Positions 1-8,043 are shown, numbered from the stretch's first letter. The stretch: 41,499 bases of DNA from an uncultured Muribaculaceae bacterium (GCA_910583525.1 CAJTXL010000026.1:1-41499), one strand, 5' to 3'. Notes: generated by a model not told the origin, from the letters alone. Numbers and translations: made by a program.

Positions 1-53
1 ACTCCTCTTTCAAGAATGAAAATCTTGCGTCCTAGCCGATAGACGAATGGGCC
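1..53 (-). tRNA. tRNA-Glu (UUC), partial at window edge
   Basis: Only the 5' part of the tRNA (acceptor 5' strand through the anticodon arm and into the T-arm) lies in the window; the 3' end is cut off by position 1. The visible 53 nt are identical to the matching part of the complete tRNA-Glu at 387-458. The anticodon loop reads TTTTCAT, giving anticodon UUC. It lies just downstream of rpsT on the same strand. Confidence 0.88.
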
Positions 54-91
54 ATTGATAAAGCCTCGGTGTGTTGAGGCTCGGCGTTGCC

Positions 92-349
92 TTAGGCGGC
101 AAGCTTTGCTATCTGCTTGGCCAGTTTGCTCTTGAGGTTGGCTGCCTTGTTCTTGGAGATGGTCTTTTTGGCGGCCAGACGGTCGAGCATGGCGCTCACT
201 TCGCGGTAACGGGCTTCGGCGGCTGCCTTGTCGGTCATCTTGCGAAGGTTGCGGACTGCATTACGGGCTGTTTTGGCATAGTAGCGATTGCGCAGGCGGC
301 GTGTGGCTGTCTGGCGGATGCGCTTTTTAGAAGAATCGTGGTTTGCCAT
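92..349 (-). CDS. rpsT: 30S ribosomal protein S20
   Basis: Ribosomal protein S20 binds 16S rRNA in the small subunit. The 85-residue product starts MANHDSSKKRIRQ and is rich in Lys/Arg/Ala across its helical length, the usual size and composition of bacterial S20. An in-frame upstream ATG at 418 would add 23 residues encoded by the 3' half of the upstream tRNA-Glu gene, so ATG at 349 is the real start. The gene sits between two tRNA-Glu genes on the same strand and is probably cotranscribed with them from the promoter at 478-508. A short hairpin (AGCCTC/GAGGCT, about 62-81) follows the stop codon. Confidence 0.97.
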   Translation of the reverse strand: MANHDSSKKRIRQTATRRLRNRYYAKTARNAVRNLRKMTDKAAAEARYREVSAMLDRLAAKKTISKNKAANLKSKLAKQIAKLAA

Positions 350-386
350 TGTATGCGATAATTCGTTATTTTCTATTGTTATTTTG

Positions 387-458
387 TAGCCCATAGGAGA
401 ATCGAACTCCTCTTTCAAGAATGAAAATCTTGCGTCCTAGCCGATAGACGAATGGGCC
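387..458 (-). tRNA. tRNA-Glu (UUC)
   Basis: The reverse strand folds as a complete cloverleaf. The acceptor 5' strand GGCCCAT pairs with ATGGGCT (the first pair is G-U), the D-arm contains CTATCGGCTAG, the anticodon stem CAAGA/TCTTG closes loop TTTTCAT (anticodon UUC), and the T-arm is AGGAG TTCGATT CTCCT. CCA is not encoded. It lies 37 bp upstream of rpsT and about 20 bp downstream of a strong promoter. Confidence 0.95.
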
Positions 459-477
459 TTGGCGTGTTTTGCGAGTG

Positions 478-508
478 CAAATTTACGCATTATTTCTGTC
501 GTGGCAAA
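478..508 (-). promoter_or_regulatory. Bacteroidetes-type promoter for tRNA-Glu/rpsT
   Basis: On the minus strand, TTTG (505-508) and TAAATTTG (478-485) are separated by exactly 19 nt, the classical B. fragilis -33/-7 arrangement. The -7 box ends about 20 nt before the tRNA 5' end. Confidence 0.8.
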
Positions 509-551
509 ACTTTTTCGCCGCCGAACCGACTATTTAAGTTTTTTTTACAAA

Positions 552-2939
552 TCAGTCGAACGCGCCGCTCATTGCCTCGTCGACGGTCTCGGTCTCTTCG
601 GCCGGCGCGAACTCGCTTTCGCACAGGTTGATGCCTGCCGGAAACTCGAATTTGGCATCCTGTGAGTAGGGTAGTGTCGGGTCGGCATATACCTTCGATA
701 TAAATTTGCCGTAGATGGGGAGTGCCATCGACGCGCCCTGTCCATGGGCCATGCTGTTGAAGTGTATGTAGCGTTCTTCGCCGCCTACCCATGTGCCGGA
801 TACCAGGTCGGGCGTGAAGCTCATGAACCAGCCGTCGGCATTGTCGTTTGTCGTGCCTGTCTTGCCGCCCGTCTGTGCAGTCAGGTTGTAGGGCGGCCGG
901 CGCAGGCGGTTGCCGGTACCGCTGTCGACAACGTTGAGCAGTATCGACAGTATGCGCCAATAGCCTTTCTGCGTAATCACCTCGGTCTGCGAGGGCGCGA
1001 AGTCCGATATTATATTGCCGTTGGCGTCGGCTATCGCCGTCACATACACGGGGTCGGAGCGCATGCCCTTGTTGGCGAAGGCGCTGTAGGCCGTCACCAT
1101 CTCCTTGACCGACACTTCCGACGGACCGAGGCACAGCGACTTCACCGCCGGAAGGCGGTTGGTGATGCCGTAGGAGTGCATCCGCTTCACAAGCTCTCCG
1201 GGGCTGAGACGGTCCATGATGCGTGCTGAAATCCAGTTGTTGGAGTTGGTCAGCGCCCATCTCAGGTCTACCATCTCGCCGACGCGGCTACTGCCGGTGT
1301 TGCGAGGTTGCCACACGCGTCCGTTTTCGTCATAGAGGGTGGGCTGCTCGTTGAGCATGGTGGTGCAGGGAGTGAAATCGTCGGTCTCAAAAGCGTAGGT
1401 ATATAGGAACGGCTTTATCGTCGAGCCGACTTGCCTGCGTCCTGTCGATACCATGTCGTATTGGAAGAAGCGGAAATCGGGGCCGCCCACATATGCCTTC
1501 ACGAAACCCGTCGCCGGGTCCATCGACATGAAGCCCGTCCTCAGAAAACTCTTGGTGTAAAGCAGCGAGTCGCGCGGCGTCATGGTGGTGTCCACAGGAC
1601 CGTCGTAGCTGAATACGGTCATGTCGACCGGTGTGTCGAATTCGCGTTGCAGTTCGGCGTCGCTCAGGCCGCGAAGACGGGCTATGCGGCCGCGTTCGCT
1701 CTGGCGCATGGCGTTGGCGATTAGCTTTGCGCGCATGGCGTCGGAGAGCTCGCCCCGGTTCGAGGTGTAGGGCGCTGCCGACGAGCCTTTCTTTTCTTTG
1801 AAGAAGCTCTGTTGCAGGCTTTTGAGGTGCTCATGCACCGCCTCCTCGGCATAGGTCTGCATGCGTGAGTCTATGGTGGTGTATATCTTGAGGCCGTCGT
1901 TGTAGATGTCGTATTTTGTGCCGTCGGGCTTCCGCGTCTTCTCTATCCAGCCGAAAAGAGGGTTCGTGGCCCATGCTATCGAATCGTCGGTGTAGCGCTG
2001 GCCGTCCCACGACGGGTAATTGCTTCGCACGGGCTTTTTTGCCGTCAGCATGCGCCGCAGCTCTTCGCGGAAATATGGCGCGAGGCCGTCCTTATGGTCT
2101 ACGCGCTGAAAGCTAAGCTCAAGCGGACGCTCTTTCAGGCTTTCAAGCTCAGCGCGTGTCAGCATGTCGGCCTTGTACATCTGTTCAAGCACCACGTTTC
2201 GGCGCAGCCGCGTCCGTTCGGGATGCCTTATCGGGTTGAAGTACGACGGATTCTTCACCATTCCTATCAGAGTGGCCGCCTCAAGGGTGTCGAGTTCGGC
2301 GGCGCTCTTGTCGAAATATACCTTTGCCGCGCTCTTTATGCCCACGGCATTGTAGAGGAAGTCGAATTGGTTCAGGTACATCTTTAGTATCTCCTCTTTC
2401 GAGTAGAAACGTTCGAGCTTGATGGCAATCATCCATTCTATTGGCTTCTGCACCGCACGCGCAAGAATCCCGTGCGACGGCGGCGTGTAAAGCTGCTTGG
2501 CGAGCTGCTGCGTTATGGTAGAGCCGCCCCCGGCGTTTTTGTTCTGCAAAAGCACCGTCTTTATCATGGCACGCGCAATAGCCTTCACGTCGATGCCCGA
2601 ATGGTCGTTGAAACGCGCATCCTCGGTCGCTATCAGCGCATCCACCACCGACGGCGAAATCTCGTCGAAGTCGGCATACACACGGTTGCCCGTGTTGCGG
2701 AAATAGCGGCCCATCTCCTTGCCGTCCGACGTATAAATCACCGACGCGAACTTGTCCTGAGGGTTCTTCAGCTCCTCAATCGGCGGCATATAGCCTATCA
2801 CGCCGTTGTAGACCAATATGAAAAATCCGGCAGCAAGCACTACGAAGGCCCCGAAACCGAGCCATAGCGCTTTTATCGCCGTGTTCACCCAAGGCTTCCT
2901 CGCCTTGGCGCCTGTATCTGCTTTGCCTTTCTTTGCCAT
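552..2939 (-). CDS. mrcA: Penicillin-binding protein 1A (class A PBP)
   Basis: Bifunctional peptidoglycan glycosyltransferase/transpeptidase anchored in the inner membrane, acting in the periplasm. The 795-residue product has a short basic cytoplasmic tail, one TM segment at about 24-45, and a GT51 domain (EDARFNDHSGID near 106 with the catalytic Glu, GGSTITQQLAKQLY near 145, then a conserved KMYLNQF block). The transpeptidase domain shows GSTIKP (SxxK), SNN (SxN) and KTGTT (KTG), so both active sites look intact. Length is normal for Bacteroidetes PBP1A. The frame extends six codons upstream to a TTG at 2957, but ATG 2939 gives the typical MAKKGK start. A TAnnTTTG promoter lies just upstream. 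The symbol follows E. coli usage. Confidence 0.95.
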   Translation of the reverse strand: MAKKGKADTGAKARKPWVNTAIKALWLGFGAFVVLAAGFFILVYNGVIGYMPPIEELKNPQDKFASVIYTSDGKEMGRYFRNTGNRVYADFDEISPSVVDALIATEDARFNDHSGIDVKAIARAMIKTVLLQNKNAGGGSTITQQLAKQLYTPPSHGILARAVQKPIEWMIAIKLERFYSKEEILKMYLNQFDFLYNAVGIKSAAKVYFDKSAAELDTLEAATLIGMVKNPSYFNPIRHPERTRLRRNVVLEQMYKADMLTRAELESLKERPLELSFQRVDHKDGLAPYFREELRRMLTAKKPVRSNYPSWDGQRYTDDSIAWATNPLFGWIEKTRKPDGTKYDIYNDGLKIYTTIDSRMQTYAEEAVHEHLKSLQQSFFKEKKGSSAAPYTSNRGELSDAMRAKLIANAMRQSERGRIARLRGLSDAELQREFDTPVDMTVFSYDGPVDTTMTPRDSLLYTKSFLRTGFMSMDPATGFVKAYVGGPDFRFFQYDMVSTGRRQVGSTIKPFLYTYAFETDDFTPCTTMLNEQPTLYDENGRVWQPRNTGSSRVGEMVDLRWALTNSNNWISARIMDRLSPGELVKRMHSYGITNRLPAVKSLCLGPSEVSVKEMVTAYSAFANKGMRSDPVYVTAIADANGNIISDFAPSQTEVITQKGYWRILSILLNVVDSGTGNRLRRPPYNLTAQTGGKTGTTNDNADGWFMSFTPDLVSGTWVGGEERYIHFNSMAHGQGASMALPIYGKFISKVYADPTLPYSQDAKFEFPAGINLCESEFAPAEETETVDEAMSGAFD

Positions 2940-2979
2940 TGCTAAAGGGTGTTTCAAAAGAAAACACTTTTTTGTAGTG

Positions 2980-3012
2980 CAAAGATAGCAATTAATCCTT
3001 TAATTCAACAAA
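2980..3012 (-). promoter_or_regulatory. Probable promoter of the PBP1A gene
   Basis: On the minus strand, TATCTTTG (2980-2987) is preceded by TTTG (3009-3012) with a 21-nt spacer. It sits about 40 bp upstream of ATG 2939, in the gap between PBP1A and the KilA-N remnant. Confidence 0.65.
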
Positions 3013-3033
3013 TTTCGCTTGTCACACTCGTTT

Positions 3034-3279
3034 TCAAATACGCTCAGTTTGTGAACCTCTCAAAATGGGGTCGAATTCGACCCCATTAAAATTGGGATTG
3101 TTGAGGCTTTCCCATAGTCCGAGATATTCCAAAGTATTTTTCACTCTCAGCCAATTTTTTACAACATCTTTAGGTTCGGCAGGATTTTTTTGTCTGGCGA
3201 TGTCAGTTATACAGATATAATCAATGCCATTTTTAAGCATTGTTCTGATGGGTGTGTCTTTAACGAAAATCTTTGCCAT
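3034..3279 (-). pseudogene. KilA-N domain protein, N-terminal remnant
   Basis: This 81-residue reading frame matches the beginning of KilA-N domain proteins: the stretch from YICITDIARQKNP through DVVKNWLRVKNTLEYLGLWE to NNPNFNGVEFD is the family's N-terminal core. Full-length KilA-N proteins of this group are usually about 250-300 residues and continue with an LSPKxW-type block. Here the frame ends shortly after VEFD, and no continuation was found in the other minus-strand frames before the PBP1A promoter. KilA-N is a DNA-binding domain common in phages and mobile elements, so this is probably a decayed accessory gene. Its own promoter (3308-3339) is intact. A genuinely short expressed protein cannot be excluded. 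Confidence 0.7.
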
Positions 3280-3307
3280 TGCTGTGGTATGTTGTGGAGA
3301 GTCTGTG

Positions 3308-3339
3308 CAAAATTACACTTTTTTTGTCGTAGCGGCAAA
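3308..3339 (-). promoter_or_regulatory. Promoter upstream of the KilA-N remnant
   Basis: On the minus strand, TTTG (3336-3339), a 20-nt spacer and TAATTTTG (3308-3315) lie about 28 bp upstream of the ATG at 3279. Confidence 0.65.
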
Positions 3340-3359
3340 TTTGGCAGAGATACGCGCAA

Positions 3360-3395
3360 GGTCTGATTGGTCTGACCCGTCCGACATGTCGGAGT
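3360..3395. repeat. 9-nt periodic repeat (TCYGAYNNG units)
   Basis: Four consecutive units of about 9 nt (TCTGATTGG, TCTGACCCG, TCCGACATG, TCGGAG...) form a short degenerate tandem array in the 226-bp gap between the KilA-N remnant and the PCMD gene. No other gene or clear promoter is visible in this gap. It is read only from the local periodicity. Confidence 0.5.
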
Positions 3396-3505
3396 TTTCG
3401 GCGATGAGCGAACCGCTTTTTATCCTAAAGTGTTTATATGTTGTTATTTCATCACATAAAATCATAGAATTTCCGTGATGCCCCATTGTTAACCCCATCA
3501 TAAAA

Positions 3506-4468
3506 ATGTCGGTTATGAAAAAAATAATCCTCTTCATCATATCTTTCGTCGTTATAGTCTCCGTGCATGCCCAACGGGTCGAGATGTTGCCCTTTGGCGA
3601 CTTCAACTCGTGGGTAACACGCAACATCAAAGAATCGGCAGTCATCGGCGGTGCGCGCAAGCAGTGCTATGCCATCGGCCCGACGGTAACCATTAACGGC
3701 GACAGACCCTATACCAACAGCGGTGGCTCGCCATGGGCGTCGTCGAACGTCATGGCAAAAGTATGCGGCATCACAAAAGTAAGCAATGCCGTTTTTCCCG
3801 ACGACCGTTCGGCCGGAAACCGTTGCGCCAAACTCACAACCGTTATGGAAAACTGTAAAGCATTGGGAATAATCGATATCGACGTGCTCGTTTCAGGCTC
3901 CATATTCCTCGGAAAGATGCTCGAACCCGTCAAATCGACTTCCAACCCTTATTCGAAGATGGATATGGGCATACCTTTTTCCAAGCGCCCCAAAGCGCTG
4001 CGCTACGATTATAAGCTCTCAATCCCAGAAGGCGACAAAATATATTCGAGTGGTTTCGGCAAAAAACACACCGTCGCCGGGCGCGATAAAGCCGAAGTGT
4101 TTATCCTGTTGCAGCGCCGGTGGGAAGATGCCGACGGCAACATCTTTGCAAAACGTGTCGGCACCGGCCGCGAGCTTTTGGGGCGCTCAACAAACTCGTG
4201 GGTCAACAACCACCGTTTGACTGTACGATACGGCGACATCTCTTCGCGCCCCGACTACAATCCGCGTATGGGACTTATATCACCCGAAAACAGCTACTAC
4301 GCGCGAAACTCGCGCGGAAAGATGGTGCCTGTCAAAGAAGTAGGTTGGGATGATGCCGGCGCAACGCCCACGCACATCATGGTGATGTTCTCCTCAGGCA
4401 GCGGAGAACCTTATATTGGCACTCCAGGCACCACTTTTTGGGTTGACAACGTAGGATTGGTCTATTAG
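3506..4468 (+). CDS. Secreted PCMD-domain protein
   Basis: The 320-residue product begins with a clear Sec signal peptide (MKKIILFIISFVVIVSVHAQ), predicting export. The rest resembles the PCMD (putative carbohydrate metabolism, PF13201) beta-sandwich family of Bacteroidetes: an early Trp/Asn/Ser-rich segment (GGSPWASSNVMAKVCG), a central block with GIPFSKRPKALRYDYKL, and the characteristic ending with SSGSGEPYIGTPGTTFWVDNVGLVY-like features. These proteins are generally surface or periplasmic and carbohydrate-associated; no substrate can be inferred. ATG 3515 (MKKII) is an equally good start and gives the tidier signal peptide. It is a single-gene unit facing the OmpH-like gene convergently. 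Confidence 0.7.
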   Translation: MSVMKKIILFIISFVVIVSVHAQRVEMLPFGDFNSWVTRNIKESAVIGGARKQCYAIGPTVTINGDRPYTNSGGSPWASSNVMAKVCGITKVSNAVFPDDRSAGNRCAKLTTVMENCKALGIIDIDVLVSGSIFLGKMLEPVKSTSNPYSKMDMGIPFSKRPKALRYDYKLSIPEGDKIYSSGFGKKHTVAGRDKAEVFILLQRRWEDADGNIFAKRVGTGRELLGRSTNSWVNNHRLTVRYGDISSRPDYNPRMGLISPENSYYARNSRGKMVPVKEVGWDDAGATPTHIMVMFSSGSGEPYIGTPGTTFWVDNVGLVY

Positions 4469-4489
4469 CCGACCATCTTGAACACCGAC

Positions 4490-4530
4490 AAAAAAACGAC
4501 GTGACGCATCTTGATAAATGCGCCACGTCG
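4490..4530 (-). terminator. Rho-independent terminator of the OmpH-like gene
   Basis: A 13-bp stem with one A-C mismatch (4497-4509 pairs with 4518-4530) and an 8-nt loop is followed on the minus strand by seven T (A-tract 4490-4496). It lies between two convergent genes, and the T-tract shows it mainly serves the minus-strand gene. Confidence 0.85.
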
Positions 4531-4557
4531 GGGCAAATCTTTTTCTGAAAGACCGGA

Positions 4558-5160
4558 TTATTTTTTATTCTCGTCGAGGCGTGCGTTCAGCCCTGCGATG
4601 ATTTCGGCGGTGATGTCGAGTGCCGGATTGAAATATACGCCGGCTTCGCGAAGCAGAATGGCGTCATAGCCGTGCACGGCGTTGTAGTCACGCACGAAAT
4701 TGTTGATGGAGTCGGACAGGCGGGCACGTATCTGAAGGTCGTTAGCCGCAAGACGCTGCTGCTGTGAGTTGAGGTAGCGTTCGGCCTCCTCGCCTTTCTT
4801 TTGGAACGACTGCACGTCGGCGTCCATCGACTGCTGCGACAGATACACGTTGTTCTGCTGCTTCTGGCCGATGTTGTTTGCCATCGACTGAAGCTCGCGC
4901 TGCTTCGACTCGTGCCACTGCTGCAGGCGGTTCACCTCGCGCTGCTGCTCTTCAAGCAGCTGCTGCGCAAGTTTGTAGGCGCTCATCACAGAGTCGGCGT
5001 CGATATATCGGATGTTGATTATGCTTGCGGCGGCAGGGGCGTCGGATTCCGTGGCGGCAGGGGCGGTGGCTGCGGTTTCGGTTTTGCCGGTGCATGCGGC
5101 CGTGGCGGCTACCAAGGCGACGCTGAGGAGAGTTTTTACTGTTAACGACAGTTTTTTCAT
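4558..5160 (-). CDS. OmpH/Skp-family periplasmic lipoprotein
   Basis: OmpH/Skp proteins are periplasmic chaperones that hold outer-membrane proteins during transit. The 200-residue product starts with a lipoprotein signal peptide (lipobox-like VAATAAC, Cys at about 23), followed by a low-complexity Ala/Thr/Glu linker. It continues with IRYIDADSVMSAYKLAQQLLEEQ, the usual OmpH start, and a long Gln/Glu/Arg-rich coiled coil (about 65-145). The C-terminal part (YNAVHGYDAILLREAGVYFNP and LDITAEIIAGLN) matches the OmpH C-terminal strand-helix region. The N-terminal lipidation is what sets it apart from E. coli Skp. It is monocistronic, with its own promoter and terminator. Confidence 0.88.
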   Translation of the reverse strand: MKKLSLTVKTLLSVALVAATAACTGKTETAATAPAATESDAPAAASIINIRYIDADSVMSAYKLAQQLLEEQQREVNRLQQWHESKQRELQSMANNIGQKQQNNVYLSQQSMDADVQSFQKKGEEAERYLNSQQQRLAANDLQIRARLSDSINNFVRDYNAVHGYDAILLREAGVYFNPALDITAEIIAGLNARLDENKK

Positions 5161-5227
5161 TCGAGGATAATTCGGTTATGAAGCTGACTTTCGCCGCTTC
5201 AGGTTGCTAATTCCAAAAATTCCGCCG

Positions 5228-5259
5228 CAAAGATACGAATAAGTCGAGCGCAAAACAAA
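5228..5259 (-). promoter_or_regulatory. Promoter of the OmpH-like gene
   Basis: On the minus strand, TTTG (5256-5259), a 20-nt spacer and TATCTTTG (5228-5235) lie about 68 bp upstream of ATG 5160. Confidence 0.7.
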
Positions 5260-5347
5260 ATTTATTTTAGTTTTGCCGAGCGAGAGTACCTAAGGCGAAG
5301 CCAACGATACATTTTTTTGCCATATCAGCCACGTTTTTCCACAAATG

Positions 5348-5488
5348 TTAATGCTTCTTCCGTTGGCGTGCCATAAGTTCGTTGGCGTGTCCCGAAGGAA
5401 ATTTTCCGCCTTTCACAAACAGCACCTTGATGCCGAGCAGAAGAACACAGATAAGCACGATGGCAACTGACAGTAACAGTGTTTTCAC
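5348..5488 (-). CDS. Small single-pass membrane protein (46 aa, GTG start)
   Basis: The minus strand encodes a 46-residue protein from GTG 5488 to TAA 5348. It consists of a short basic start (VKT), one hydrophobic segment (LLLSVAIVLICVLLLGIKVLF), then the sequence VKGGKFPSGHANELMARQ and a basic tail ending KKH. From memory, a similar small protein (TM segment followed by a KGGKFP motif) occurs widely in Bacteroidales; its function is unknown to me. A -7 box TATCTTTG (5513-5520) lies 24 bp upstream of the start. The product is too short for default ORF cut-offs and has no ATG, so it is easily missed. The N-in, C-out or reverse orientation was not resolved. Confidence 0.65.
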   Translation of the reverse strand: MKTLLLSVAIVLICVLLLGIKVLFVKGGKFPSGHANELMARQRKKH

Positions 5489-5654
5489 GGTTCTTTGCGG
5501 TTTTTGCTGCGGCAAAGATAAGTGTTTTTGCGTCTATTTTTTTGTTGTCATCATTTTATTTTGTAATTTAGACGTCGAAAACCATTGTTTTTAACAATAT
5601 TTTTCAGCGTTAAATTTTTATTAGTCTTTAAAACACTTCAATCTATATAGAATT

Positions 5655-7115
5655 ATGACGATAAAAGACCTCAAACCGGCATTGGTGTTCTCGATTTTCG
5701 ACCAAATCAACCAAGTGCCGCGACCTTCAAAGAAAGAAGAAAAAATCAGGCAGTTCCTGCTCGATTTCGCTGCCAAACACAATATAGAAGTAAAAACCGA
5801 TGCAATCGGCAATGTCCTAATGCACAAACCGGCCACACCCGGCAAAGAAGCGGCACCTACTGTCGTGCTTCAGTCGCATATGGATATGGTCTGCGAGTCG
5901 AACGACAAGAACTTCGACTTCAACACACAGCCCATACGCACAATCGTCGACGGCGAATGGCTCCGTGCCGACGGAACAACTCTCGGAGCCGACAACGGCA
6001 TCGGAATGGCCGCCTCGCTCGCTGTGATGGTCGATGACACCCTCGTCCACGGCCCCGTTGAAGCTCTCTTCACCGTTGATGAAGAAACAGGTCTCACAGG
6101 CGCAAACAACCTCGGCGACGGCATGCTCTCAGGCTCAATACTACTCAACCTCGACTCCGAAGACGACGCCGAAATATTCGTCGGATGCGCCGGCGGCGTA
6201 GACACCACATGCCTCTTTACATATAAGCGCTCTTTCGCCCCGACCGACTTCCACTACTTCAAGTTCGACATTTCGGGCGGTCTCGGCGGTCACTCCGGCG
6301 GCGACATTCACCTTGGCCGCGCAAACGCCAACAAGCTCCTCGCACGCTTCCTCTTCAATCTAAGCCTCGAGCATGAAATATCGCTCTGCGAAATCGATGG
6401 CGGAAATCTACGCAACGCAATACCCCGTGCCGCTCATGCCGTATTTGGCGTAGATACCGCACGCAAAGAACAGGTGCGCGTCGCTTTCAACAAATTCGTG
6501 GCCGACATAGAGCACGAATACGCAGGCCTCGAGACAGGCCTCAAGCTCGAACTTGAAAGCGTCGACCGTCCCGAATACGCCGTCGACTTCGACACCACAA
6601 AGCACCTTGTCGAAGCACTCTACTGCGCGCCTCACGGCGTAATCTCGATGAGCCGCGACCTCGAAGGCCTCGTAGAGACATCGACAAACCTCGCTTCCGT
6701 CAAGATGCAGCCCGATAACAAAATTCTCGTAACCACTTCGCAGCGCTCTTCGGTAGAATCGCGCAAATGGGACATCGCCCGTCAGGTCGAAGCTCTCTTC
6801 ACCCTCGCCGGTGCCGAAGTGACACACGGCGACGGATACCCCGGATGGGCGCCGAACATGAACTCTCCCATCATGCACATCGCGTCTGAAGCCTATGAAG
6901 AACTCTATGGCATCAAACCTGCAATCAAGGCCATCCACGCAGGTCTCGAGTGCGGCCTCTTTCTTCAGAAATATCCGCATCTCGACATGGTGTCATTCGG
7001 GCCGACCCTTCGCGACGTGCACTCTCCGAGCGAGCGCATGCACATTCCGGCCGTAGAGCGTTTCTGGGGTCAGCTCACACGCACGCTTGAAAAAGTGGCC
7101 GATTTAAAAGCTTGA
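5655..7115 (+). CDS. pepD: Aminoacyl-histidine dipeptidase (PepD, M20 family)
   Basis: Cytosolic zinc dipeptidase that hydrolyses Xaa-His (carnosine-type) and other dipeptides. The 486-residue product carries the M20 metal-binding blocks in order: QSHMDMV (His-x-Asp), GADNGIG (bridging Asp), DEETGLTGA (catalytic and metal Glu pair), and a C-terminal GPTLRDVHSPSERMHI block with the last His ligand. Length and domain layout (catalytic domain interrupted by a dimerisation lid, about 200-380) are usual for PepD of Bacteroidetes. It has no signal peptide. It starts at ATG 5655 after an AT-rich leader in which I could not name a confident promoter. Confidence 0.95.
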   Translation: MTIKDLKPALVFSIFDQINQVPRPSKKEEKIRQFLLDFAAKHNIEVKTDAIGNVLMHKPATPGKEAAPTVVLQSHMDMVCESNDKNFDFNTQPIRTIVDGEWLRADGTTLGADNGIGMAASLAVMVDDTLVHGPVEALFTVDEETGLTGANNLGDGMLSGSILLNLDSEDDAEIFVGCAGGVDTTCLFTYKRSFAPTDFHYFKFDISGGLGGHSGGDIHLGRANANKLLARFLFNLSLEHEISLCEIDGGNLRNAIPRAAHAVFGVDTARKEQVRVAFNKFVADIEHEYAGLETGLKLELESVDRPEYAVDFDTTKHLVEALYCAPHGVISMSRDLEGLVETSTNLASVKMQPDNKILVTTSQRSSVESRKWDIARQVEALFTLAGAEVTHGDGYPGWAPNMNSPIMHIASEAYEELYGIKPAIKAIHAGLECGLFLQKYPHLDMVSFGPTLRDVHSPSERMHIPAVERFWGQLTRTLEKVADLKA

Positions 7116-7123
7116 CATTTAGC

Positions 7124-7987
7124 GTGAAAACGCTGAGATATACTATAGACGATGCGCGGCACTCTTTTAGGGTGTTGCGCATCATCTGTTGTGTATCGGC
7201 TGCTGTTGCTGCGCTTATGCCTGCAAGTTTCATAGCCTATGCCTACGCGCCGGGCGATACCGTTTTCGTCATGGAGCGTTTCGCCACAGGCACCGACTCG
7301 CTCGGCCGCTCGTTTATCGTCATTGAAGGCGATACGCTGCACACATCTTTCATTCCCGACCCATACGCGCACATCCACAAAGGCCCTCTGACGTCTGAAG
7401 ACTTCGACGAAGTCGCCGCCGACCTCGGTGTCGAAAGCGCCGCAATCCGTGCTATCGTCGACATCGAGACAGGCAAGACCCGCAAAGGCTTCCACTCGCC
7501 GGGCAAACCCATAATCAATTTCGACCTGCCCGTATTCAGGCGTGCCGCTGCACGCAGGGGCATCGATCTGAGTCGCCATTACTCAAGTCCGGCCCTAAAA
7601 GGCGTGAACATAGCAAAATACGGTTCGCAGCAGGCCGCACAGCAGGCACGTTTCGACGCCGCCTTGGCAATCGACTCGGTCGCCGCCATAGAAAGCACAT
7701 TTTGGGGCATGTTCCAGATTGGCGGCTTCAACTGGAAACTCTGTGGAATGCCTTCGCGCGAAGCTTTTGTAGAAGCAATGAGCCGTTCCGAGTACGACCA
7801 GCTCAGGCTCTTCGCAAACTACATCGCAAACACAGGGCTTGTAAAGCACCTCAGGACTAAAAACTGGGCTGCTTTCGCTCGCATCTACAACGGGCCGTCC
7901 TATGCCGCGAGGGCATATCACACTCGCATGGCCGCAGCTTACCGCAGGCATAGCAAAGAAAAAGCCGCAGCGAAAACATCTAAATAA
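7124..7987 (+). CDS. Exported N-acetylmuramidase (DUF3380-type)
   Basis: Probable peptidoglycan hydrolase. After a hydrophobic export signal (about VLRIICCVSAAVAALMPASF), the protein has the N-acetylmuramidase (PF11860) pattern: AAIRAIVDIETGKTRKGFHSPGKP with a candidate catalytic Glu, INFDLPVFRR, AAIESTFWGMFQIGGFNWKLCG, and FARIYNGPSYAARAYHTRM. The domain is known from phage endolysins and Bacteroidetes chromosomal genes. The start is uncertain. TTG 7112 overlaps the pepD stop, GTG 7124 is used here, and GTG 7172 would place the signal peptide at the very N-terminus. A strong 14-bp hairpin at 7151-7183 overlaps this segment. It is likely cotranscribed with pepD. Confidence 0.8.
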   Translation: MKTLRYTIDDARHSFRVLRIICCVSAAVAALMPASFIAYAYAPGDTVFVMERFATGTDSLGRSFIVIEGDTLHTSFIPDPYAHIHKGPLTSEDFDEVAADLGVESAAIRAIVDIETGKTRKGFHSPGKPIINFDLPVFRRAAARRGIDLSRHYSSPALKGVNIAKYGSQQAAQQARFDAALAIDSVAAIESTFWGMFQIGGFNWKLCGMPSREAFVEAMSRSEYDQLRLFANYIANTGLVKHLRTKNWAAFARIYNGPSYAARAYHTRMAAAYRRHSKEKAAAKTSK

Positions 7988-7997
7988 ATTCACTTCA

Positions 7998-8029
7998 TTT
8001 GCCCGACTGACCGATTTGTGCTAAATTTG
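7998..8029 (+). promoter_or_regulatory. Promoter of the YbhN-like gene
   Basis: TTTG (7998-8001), a 20-nt spacer and TAAATTTG (8022-8029) lie 14 bp upstream of ATG 8044, implying a very short leader. Confidence 0.75.
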
Positions 8030-8043
8030 CACCCCCGAAAAAC

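Noticed and set aside
490..1260. 256-codon minus-strand frame overlapping the 3' half of the PBP1A gene
   Set aside because: Same strand, wrong frame relative to the PBP1A transpeptidase domain; the composition (Arg/His/Gln-rich) is typical of a shadow frame.
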